A stretch of DNA of 11,644 bases, taken from NCBI GenBank assembly GCA_011042035.1, contig DQZA01000044.1, forward strand, positions 1 to 11,644, in the 5' to 3' direction. Made by a program: the position numbers and the translations under genes. Source of the stretch: Desulfobacteraceae bacterium. Its GTDB lineage: Bacteria; Desulfobacterota; DSM-4660; Desulfatiglandales; Desulfatiglandaceae. The notes under the pieces are model-generated. The model ran no database searches, had not been told where the DNA came from, and saw only the letters and a program-made list of their open reading frames with translations. Below are positions 7,501 through 11,644 of this stretch, one piece after another; the stretch's first letter is position 1, and every line of letters starts with the position of its first letter.

Positions 7501-7977
7501 ATCCCATGATATGGTGCCTTTTCGAATAGATAGATTTTTTATCCTGCTTGCTCCAGCTAGCAACCCTGCCATTTCACCCACTGCTTTCTTGATGCGAGTT
7601 TCCCCTGACCTTGAGGATCTGAACCACACATCAGGTCCTATGATATTTAGTGCCTCTGGCATTCGAGGACCACGAAAAAGGCTCGAGGGCTTGAACACGG
7701 CTGTTATTTCATCAATTGATGCACGAGCAGTGTTGTCGCCGTACTCAACTTTTATCTCATTGGCCACTACTGTCACTGGGTTCCACAAGGTTATTCTTGC
7801 CTTTGAAAAGGAAATCCGAAATTCACTGAGATTATAGGACTTGAGGATCTGCCGCAGTACGATTTGCTGGACCGGTTGGTAGTGGAGAAATGTGAAAAGG
7901 CCCAAGGAAATGATAGCTAACGTCAGTAAAACAAAAAGGGCTATTAATGGAATTGCCCTTATCCTTTTCTTTGACAT
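4582..7977 (-). CDS. AsmA-like (AsmA/YhdP superfamily) envelope lipid-transfer protein
   Basis: Large 1131-aa protein with one N-terminal membrane anchor (about residues 8-31, hydrophobic after MSKKRIR). A long beta-rich periplasmic part follows, made of repeating short strands (patterns such as GSMEIPDL and GEANFEIKKG). Residues about 940-1090 form the AsmA-like C-terminal region, with LNGEANFEIKKG near 941 and IPLVGYILTGKDRALLVYYF near 1047. A basic tail ends the chain. AsmA, YhdP and TamB relatives are thought to bridge inner and outer membranes and carry phospholipid along a hydrophobic groove; applying that here is inference from family resemblance. The start overlaps the upstream Nudix gene by 19 bp, so translational coupling is likely; its own Shine-Dalgarno is weak. 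The operon also holds a phospholipid-type synthase and fatty-acid carboxyltransferase, which agrees with a lipid role. The exact family (AsmA, YhdP or a lineage-specific paralogue) cannot be settled by eye. Confidence 0.8.
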   Translation of the reverse strand: MSKKRIRAIPLIALFVLLTLAIISLGLFTFLHYQPVQQIVLRQILKSYNLSEFRISFSKARITLWNPVTVVANEIKVEYGDNTARASIDEITAVFKPSSLFRGPRMPEALNIIGPDVWFRSSRSGETRIKKAVGEMAGLLAGASRIKNLSIRKGTISWDDRGINLSGLEFLLSRLGGGPSFRISAKGNLSIGGKACLIRVKGRLDSQSHNALSFADLELDGLSIPVSWLPGSHDVVPKGGEANVKARLTLKKDELHTNVSIASKNLEFCLRSSLTQKTYNFPSLSLIFSSTYKDGSFVVPEFTLNGSGISLSGSFSTNFNVPSKALKLKITTPFLPYVEFRRIFPDPLVGPWITKKLFPVLSDGKVKVEKFCVEGTTDQLQALNVPANRSCLSLRVVWKDLSALQDEKPFSFRGSSGRLCISNGRLIVSGVKGSYGSSHVTTGSMEIPDLYASKVEARIKVEGKLALAELPELFSSQFVSERVSYILKDVKELSGASSVRLGGRLVGGSSFVFEWGGLKSEVCELNYGSIPITIRDAEVLYRQGLGYRFKGTVEGADSELGIVGRANDNLSDVSLAAQGKGDLGALNGALFHLGYVDIHSSGPSSLSFSLERTPHKVSLQGWVNLGGVMFRAGPVSVHGREGDKLFVSISKPKDGYINLQDIIWLQDKGFIQGSAQYDVKGGVMKATVFAKQASVNDLQLSRRKAVYHISSGFDCNLKAEIKNWEIRKFLLFGSFNAYGLTVRKGRTITPFRNCPVGITFNGKEISLNCMRVEVAGLPVFISGRLKGWDRITGNVEMGLPELDLRPIIVKNMKVWKAPKTGPVGILPGGSNIRFTVNVSRTSFGSMEVGRLEASGVVKRDTVHLEKCTLSSPHIKISAVGYLKKEDKRGYYLSSYVKVNQVPVQDFIHELDEGVPFLEGTLNMEALFTSQGKNLGDFIRRLNGEANFEIKKGKIFKSTVLIKVLDFLSVQKIFAKKPPNLSKGGLYFKEIKGSIEIKDGIATSEQVVMSSPVLNAVARGKLDLNTKKIKVDLGAQPFVTIDSILSKIPLVGYILTGKDRALLVYYFKVRGSWSDPDVEYVPFKNMGKSTLLFLRRAFLTPVRLFKNIRRMIEKLSRMGKPIPATELDSPLH

Positions 7978-8411
7978 CTTTCAAAGTAGTCTTTCAGGAT
8001 CTGGGCATGGTCAAAGGCGGTGTTTTCGGGCAGGGTGTGGCGGGTAAATATGCCTATTTCCTTGGCGTCATCAGCGGCCTTTGGCTGCCCTTCCACTGGT
8101 TTGGCGACAAATACCACTGTAATAGTATGAAAGCGCGGGTCTCTACCGGGGTCTGAATATGCACCCAGTTGATAAAGTAGCTCGACGACCAATGAGGTCT
8201 CCTCCTTGGCCTCTCTCTTAGCAGCTGCCTCTAGGCTCTCGCCATAATCTACAAAGCCGCCTGGAAGGGCCCAGCCAAGGGGGGGATTTCTCCTCTTAAT
8301 CAAGATGATCCCTTCTTCGCCCATTTTAATTATGATGTCCACCGTGGGAAAGGGGTTTTTGTACCTTTCCACTACCTTTCCGCAGTGGGGGCAAACAAGT
8401 TCTTGCTTCAT
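7959..8411 (-). CDS. Nudix hydrolase, ADP-ribose pyrophosphatase-like
   Basis: Predicted cytosolic Mg2+-dependent pyrophosphohydrolase of 150 aa. The Nudix box spans residues 52-74: G52-x5-E58-x7-R66-E67-A-K-E70-E71-T-S73-L. All metal-binding acidic residues are present, but the usual Gly before the last hydrophobic position is Ser73. The surrounding NPPLGWALPGGFVDYGES and SDPGRDPRFHT (86-96) resemble ADP-ribose pyrophosphatase-type members, so a nucleoside diphosphate linked to a sugar or alcohol is the expected substrate; the exact one is unknown. The N-terminus carries a single C-x2-C knuckle (CPHC, 7-10) with no second Cys pair, a half zinc ribbon. The start codon overlaps the stop of the CDP-alcohol transferase gene (ATGA, 8408-8411), and its own stop lies 19 bp inside the AsmA-like gene. 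Tight coupling on both sides suggests housecleaning of a nucleotide linked to the neighbouring lipid pathway. Confidence 0.9.
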   Translation of the reverse strand: MKQELVCPHCGKVVERYKNPFPTVDIIIKMGEEGIILIKRRNPPLGWALPGGFVDYGESLEAAAKREAKEETSLVVELLYQLGAYSDPGRDPRFHTITVVFVAKPVEGQPKAADDAKEIGIFTRHTLPENTAFDHAQILKDYFERCQRKG

Positions 8412-9082
8412 GGGGATTCCGTCTTCCGCAGCAAGGCCTTCTTGACAAAGGCCATTCTTTGAAGGGCGGTTATATTTGTCAAGACCGCCAGTACGACCAA
8501 GGTAACTTTTATTATGGCTATCCCTACCACGGGTATACCGCCCAGTAAAGAACCTATGATGAGCAACGTTATCCTTTCCGGCCTTTGCATCAACCCTACC
8601 TTACAGTCCACGCCAAGAGCCTCTGCACGAGCCCGGGTATAGCTGACCATAAATGAACCAGCAATACACAAAATTATCAAAACCACGGCCAATGGACTTT
8701 GCGCGTGGGATGACGGATTAAGTACTTGTCCGAAAAATATGCCTCCACCGGAGAAGTACCAGGCAAGTCCCATAAAGATAAAAACCTCTCCGAACCTGTC
8801 CAGGGTACTATCGAAGAAGGCACCAAACCTGGATGCCTTTCCCGTCTGCCGAGCCAACAGCCCGTCTAATACATCACAGGTTCCGGCCAATATCACTACA
8901 CATCCCGCCCCAAAAAAATACCCCATAGCATAAAAAAGGCCTGCCACGATACTAAGTATTAAGCCCATGACTGATAGGACATTCGGGTGAACCCCAATGC
9001 GTGCAAACAAATTCCCTACAGGAGTAACGATTCTTAGGTACCGCTCCCTATTTTTTTTGCCTAGTAGTTCAAATTCTGCCAT
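8408..9082 (-). CDS. CDP-alcohol phosphatidyltransferase family enzyme
   Basis: Integral inner-membrane enzyme that displaces CMP from a CDP-activated lipid with an alcohol or phospho-alcohol. Counting from the ATG at 9088, the full signature D-x2-D-G-x2-A-R-x8-G-x3-D-x3-D is intact: D72, D75, G76, A79, R80, G89, D93, D97. Several hydrophobic helices (about 35-70, 100-118, 132-148, 172-205) fit the six-helix fold. The stretch SYTRARAEALG-x-D-x3-GLMQRPERI (149-172) resembles the phosphatidylinositol-phosphate / archaetidylinositol-phosphate synthase branch more than PgsA or PssA. That points to inositol phosphate or a similar headgroup, but only as inference. Two ATGs compete. I chose 9082 because AGGA lies seven bases upstream of it, whereas it lies only one base from the ATG at 9088. 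The gene is 86 bp downstream of the 134-aa gene and overlaps the Nudix gene by 4 bp. Confidence 0.88.
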   Translation of the reverse strand: MAEFELLGKKNRERYLRIVTPVGNLFARIGVHPNVLSVMGLILSIVAGLFYAMGYFFGAGCVVILAGTCDVLDGLLARQTGKASRFGAFFDSTLDRFGEVFIFMGLAWYFSGGGIFFGQVLNPSSHAQSPLAVVLIILCIAGSFMVSYTRARAEALGVDCKVGLMQRPERITLLIIGSLLGGIPVVGIAIIKVTLVVLAVLTNITALQRMAFVKKALLRKTESP

Positions 9083-9168
9083 CACCATATCCTGTAAAGA
9101 TTATCAAACGCCTTCACCCTAGCAGAGGTATTGTGCTTTGTCAAAACAGATCCATTTCCGCTGTTCTA

Positions 9169-9573
9169 TCATCTATCAAGAGCTGTTACAGGGCCAAGGC
9201 GAATCCTATCTCCCACCTCCCCCACGATCAGTTCGTATAAGGGATGATCCCAGTAAGGGTTAGCAAGCCTTTTCTTGCCCTTGCGCCGCGCCAGTTCATT
9301 CTTGGCCAAGACTTTTAGCAAAACCATATCCTTTTCGGCAAACTTAGGGCTCTGCTCTTTTCCGGCTAGCTTGTAAGCAAAGGTTAGCAACGCTATACAC
9401 GTAAGGGAATTGTGGTCAGACCCATAAACCCCTTGAGGCAGTCCCACAGAAGCCATCCTCTCCAGGATCTCATCGGGCACATCCTTCAAGGCAGTGCCCT
9501 TGTCAAACTGATGCACCAACCACCGAAATATATCTTCTCCTATGATTTGAACTATGTTTTTTGGACTTATCAA
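9169..9573 (-). CDS. Unrecognised 134-aa protein
   Basis: I do not recognise a family. The protein is soluble, mixed helical, with no signal peptide, membrane segment or Cys pair; the only Cys lies in SLTCIALLTFAYKLAG. Features to note are an N-terminal helix (NIVQIIGEDIFRWLVHQFD), a central SDHNSLTCIALL stretch with D, H and N that could be functional, a basic patch (LARRKGKKR) and an acidic/hydrophobic end (YELIVGEVGDRIRLG). The start is a TTG at 9573 with AGGA nine bases upstream. No ATG or GTG lies between it and the TAA of the preceding DUF364 gene, which is in the same frame seven codons earlier; the next ATG would remove 39 residues. The gene sits 18 bp after the DUF364 stop and 86 bp before the CDP-alcohol transferase gene, so co-transcription is likely. 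Clean flanking genes and compact spacing support it as real. Confidence 0.7.
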   Translation of the reverse strand: MISPKNIVQIIGEDIFRWLVHQFDKGTALKDVPDEILERMASVGLPQGVYGSDHNSLTCIALLTFAYKLAGKEQSPKFAEKDMVLLKVLAKNELARRKGKKRLANPYWDHPLYELIVGEVGDRIRLGPVTALDR

Positions 9574-9591
9574 CTTTCTTATTCCTGCTGT

Positions 9592-10362
9592 TTATAGTTG
9601 GAGGTTAACCTTTTTGCTGCATGCCCTGAATTGCCGGGTTCCCCCTCCTTCGCTTATGCGGCGGAGAATCTCATTGCCATCATGTACCACAATACCAGAA
9701 AGCAGTGTGACAGGTGTGCCCTTGAAGGCCTCAGGCGCCATAGGTGTAGAAGGACCAAGCACCACAACCTCCCTGCATGCCCTGGAGGCCTCCAGCAGGG
9801 AGTCGATGGTCCCATTTATTATGGCGGTTGCAGTTATCAGTGCCACTTGCGATTTTGGAAGCCACTTGACCGCCTCATCTGCCGGTAGAATTTCACCTCC
9901 GGGTCTTGATACTTCGTCAAATATTTTAATGTCGCTGCAGTTGGCCCTTATGGCGGGCACCAGTGGCGCAAAGTACCCCACCACTGTTACAGTATCATCT
10001 GGTCGAAGGGTTAGGTGTCGCAGGATATCTCCATCCAAATATTTCCGATCTGGGGTGTTGAATAACGCGTTTGCCGCGGCTATTGCAACAGACGACTCAA
10101 TCTCATGGCCAGTGTCAATCAAGGTGATCAATTCCCGTGCCTTTTTGCCGGCAAGGGGGAGCATGGAATCCAAGACAGAGCAACCTTTTGTAACCCTCCT
10201 CGAAAAATTGTAGGCAACGCCTGTTGAGCCATTTTCCAGCATCACACCTGTGTACCTTAGCCCTATCCTTACGTCCTTTACGAGCAAATCATTTGCGCGA
10301 GCAAGGGCCAGTTGTCTCAAGGTCTCACCTACCTGCATGCCGCCACCTCGAATAGCACTCAT
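9592..10362 (-). CDS. DUF4213 / DUF364 (Rossmann-like putative metal-chelation) protein
   Basis: 256-aa cytosolic protein with an N-terminal enolase-N-like DUF4213 region (about residues 10-95; VRIGLRYTGVML and a following GHEIESSVAIAAANAL). A C-terminal Rossmann-like DUF364 domain follows (about 110-245). The DUF364 signature is clear in VVVLGPSTPMAPEAFKG (198-214) and the glycine-rich end ISEGGGTRQFR. The family has been linked to heavy-metal chelation from structure only; no reaction is established. Length is normal and no frame break is seen. ATG 10362 follows GGAGG by nine bases. A second ATG at residue 9 also has a good site (GAGGTGG, about five bases upstream) and could be the true start. 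It is the first gene of the minus-strand run, downstream of a divergent region with a strong palindrome. The link to the lipid genes behind it is by position only. Confidence 0.85.
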   Translation of the reverse strand: MSAIRGGGMQVGETLRQLALARANDLLVKDVRIGLRYTGVMLENGSTGVAYNFSRRVTKGCSVLDSMLPLAGKKARELITLIDTGHEIESSVAIAAANALFNTPDRKYLDGDILRHLTLRPDDTVTVVGYFAPLVPAIRANCSDIKIFDEVSRPGGEILPADEAVKWLPKSQVALITATAIINGTIDSLLEASRACREVVVLGPSTPMAPEAFKGTPVTLLSGIVVHDGNEILRRISEGGGTRQFRACSKKVNLQL

Positions 10363-10394
10363 TTCCCCGAGCCTCCAACAGGGTTCGACAGAAT

Positions 10395-10417
10395 TTGATT
10401 CCTGCCATGGGAATCAA
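10395..10417. repeat. Perfect 8-bp inverted repeat, candidate operator
   Basis: TTGATTCC (10395-10402), seven bases TGCCATG, then GGAATCAA (10410-10417). Both arms match perfectly, giving a 23-bp dyad, the size bound by many homodimeric repressors. It lies 33-55 bp upstream of the DUF364 start codon and about 28 bp upstream of the -35 proposed for the acyl-CoA dehydrogenase gene, so it could serve either gene. As RNA on the minus strand it would form a stem-loop in the DUF364 leader. No U-tract follows, so it is not a terminator. Confidence 0.5.
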
Positions 10418-10444
10418 CGTTTCACCAAGAGATAGAAAGATAAA

Positions 10445-10472
10445 TTGATTTTAACATGCCATTAGTTATAGT
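10445..10472 (+). promoter_or_regulatory. Possible promoter of the acyl-CoA dehydrogenase gene
   Basis: TTGATT (10445-10450), 16 bp, TATAGT (10467-10472). Each box is one to two bases off consensus with acceptable spacing. It would give a leader of about 120 nt. The rest of the 236-bp divergent region holds the palindrome at 10395-10417, a short dyad CTAAA-AA-TTTAG (10488-10499), and two heptads TATAGTC and TATAGGC in tandem (10467-10480). I found no convincing minus-strand promoter: TTGACA at 10505-10500 lacks a well-spaced -10 box. Confidence 0.3.
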
Positions 10473-10598
10473 CTATAGGCTATTCTGCTAAAAATTTAGT
10501 GTCAAGATGTACAGGACAAAATATTCCCCCATGTCAAAGAAAAGCAGAAGTAGGGATAGATCAATTAACCAAGATAACAGCAAGGCGAGGGGACAGGG

Positions 10599-11644
10599 AT
10601 GGAGTTTACTGAAGAGCAAAAGATCCTTTTGAGCACAGTGCACCGCGCGGTGGAAGAACATATAGCGCCAGTTGCTGCCGAGACAGACCGGGAAGGGCGG
10701 TTTAATTGGGACGTGGTGGATCTTTTTTGGGATCTAGGACTGCTCCAAATCATGCTCCCGGCTCAGTACGGCGGTTGGCCTGAAAATCCTTGCTATACGC
10801 TTTGCTTGTGTACTGAAGAGATTGCAAAGGCATGTGCTTCATCAGCATTACTGCTGATAATACAGGCAGTAGGAAGCTTCCCGATCCTACATGCTGGGAA
10901 CGATTCTCAGAAACAGAGACTACTGCCGAGAATTTCTCAGGCCCGGGAACTAATTGGATATCTGGTAACCGAACCGGGTGCAGGATCGGACGTAAAGAGT
11001 ATCTCCTGCAAGGCAGAAAAGTCAGGGCCCTATTACATTGTGAACGGAAGAAAGACCTTCGCAACGAACGGTGCTGTGGCCAGGCTCTACTGCGTGCTTG
11101 CAAAGACCCGGGACAATGAACTCACCTTCTTTGTGGTGGACCGGGAGTCAGATGGTTTGAGCATAGGGAAGATAGAAGAAAAATGCGGTTTTCGGGGGAG
11201 TAACACCGCTGAGGTTATTTTGGATGAGGTAAGGGTCCCAGTTGAAAACCTCTTGGGTGAGCCCGGGGACGGTTTTGACTTAGCCATGGCTGATTTCAAC
11301 ATGTCTCGGCCTGCGGTGGCTGGATTGGCCCTTGGAATAGCAGAGGGAGCGCTCAGCTACGCCACCCAATATGCAAAGGAACGAAGAGCGTTCGGCAAGG
11401 CCCTGGTGGAGCACCAGGCAGTGCTTTTCATGTTGGCTGATGCTAAAATGCTGATTGAGGCAGGTCGGGGTTTGATTGAAAGAGCGGCCCTATCGTTTGA
11501 CACAGGAAATCCAAGTCCTGAACTATCTTCTATGGCAAAATGTTTCTGCAGTGACGCAGCAATGAAAATTACCACTGACATGGTACAGGTTCTGGGAGGG
11601 TATGGATATACGAAGGACTATCCTCTGGAGAGGATGTTCCGGGA
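10599..11644 (+). CDS. Acyl-CoA dehydrogenase, C-terminus beyond window
   Basis: FAD-dependent enzyme that introduces the alpha-beta double bond in an acyl-CoA, passing electrons to ETF. The frame is open from ATG 10599 to the window end: 348 residues of an expected 380 or so. Landmarks in order: N-terminal helices; TEPGAGSDV (124-132), the flavin/substrate loop; VNGRKTFATNG (148-158); FRGSNTAEV (198-206), the second flavin-contact strand; RPAVAGLALGIAEGAL (237-252); ERRAFG (261-266); and VLGGYGYTKDYPLER (331-345). The catalytic Glu, normally in a YEGTSEI-type segment of the short/medium-chain group, lies past the edge, so chain specificity cannot be judged. ATG 10599 has GAGGGGA five bases upstream. 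The gene diverges from the DUF364 operon over a 236-bp region containing a palindrome. Fatty-acid, branched-chain or aromatic-derived acyl-CoA breakdown are all possible. Confidence 0.94.
   Translation, partial: MEFTEEQKILLSTVHRAVEEHIAPVAAETDREGRFNWDVVDLFWDLGLLQIMLPAQYGGWPENPCYTLCLCTEEIAKACASSALLLIIQAVGSFPILHAGNDSQKQRLLPRISQARELIGYLVTEPGAGSDVKSISCKAEKSGPYYIVNGRKTFATNGAVARLYCVLAKTRDNELTFFVVDRESDGLSIGKIEEKCGFRGSNTAEVILDEVRVPVENLLGEPGDGFDLAMADFNMSRPAVAGLALGIAEGALSYATQYAKERRAFGKALVEHQAVLFMLADAKMLIEAGRGLIERAALSFDTGNPSPELSSMAKCFCSDAAMKITTDMVQVLGGYGYTKDYPLERMFR

Noticed and set aside
7106..7837. 243-codon open frame on the plus strand
   Set aside because: It lies wholly antisense to the AsmA-like gene, its translation shows no domain or plausible composition, and the opposite strand carries a continuous 1131-aa protein.
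9574..9594. Possible broken fusion of DUF364 and the 134-aa protein, as both are in the same frame with only a TAA and six codons between
   Set aside because: DUF364 already has its full family length and ends naturally after the glycine-rich segment, and the second gene has its own AGGA site. Two genes is the simpler reading.
9554..10213. 219-codon open frame on the plus strand
   Set aside because: Antisense shadow of the DUF364 gene, which has recognisable family motifs on the minus strand; the plus-strand translation is Ser-rich and resembles nothing.
10507..10632. 41-codon basic open frame upstream of and overlapping the acyl-CoA dehydrogenase start
   Set aside because: No ribosome-binding site precedes its ATG, it runs out of frame into the well-supported dehydrogenase gene, and its Lys/Arg/Ser-rich product looks like intergenic sequence.

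Overview
The window looks like core chromosome from a Gram-negative anaerobe, most likely in the Desulfobacterota (old Deltaproteobacteria). This is an inference from three things. It encodes a single-chain AccA-AccD carboxyltransferase, a 1131-residue AsmA-like envelope protein, and a CDP-alcohol transferase / Nudix pair of a style I associate with that group. Composition is moderate (somewhat under 50% GC by eye) and even throughout. I see no mobile element, CRISPR array, tRNA or rRNA.

Layout. (1) 1-1436, plus strand: the end of a small zinc-ribbon protein cut by the window edge, then an MFS transporter. (2) 1437-2610, plus strand: a near-consensus sigma70 promoter (TTGACC-N17-TATAAT), a leader of about 174 nt with nested and alternative helices, then an LDH-like malate dehydrogenase gene (mdh). 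(3) 10362-2616, minus strand: a run of six co-directional genes. In order of transcription they are a DUF4213/DUF364 protein, an unrecognised 134-aa protein, a CDP-alcohol phosphatidyltransferase, a Nudix hydrolase, an AsmA-like lipid-transfer protein and the fused AccA-AccD carboxyltransferase. Junctions are tight: 18 bp, about 80 bp, a 4-bp ATGA overlap and a 19-bp overlap. A 106-bp gap with its own possible promoter precedes accDA. accDA and mdh converge with only 5 bp between stop codons. (4) 10363-10598: a divergent intergenic region holding a perfect 8-bp-arm inverted repeat. (5) 10599-11644, plus strand: an acyl-CoA dehydrogenase running off the right edge; catalytic landmarks are clear but the C-terminus is missing.

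How the genes fit together. The minus-strand run reads as an envelope-lipid module. The carboxyltransferase supplies malonyl-CoA for fatty-acid synthesis (family knowledge), the CDP-alcohol transferase makes a phospholipid headgroup linkage, and the AsmA-like protein probably moves lipid between membranes. The acyl-CoA dehydrogenase, transcribed divergently, would work in fatty- or organic-acid breakdown. Malate dehydrogenase belongs to central carbon metabolism. The most unusual items are the structured mdh leader, the inverted-order carboxyltransferase fusion with altered motifs, and the palindrome between the DUF364 operon and the acyl-CoA dehydrogenase gene.
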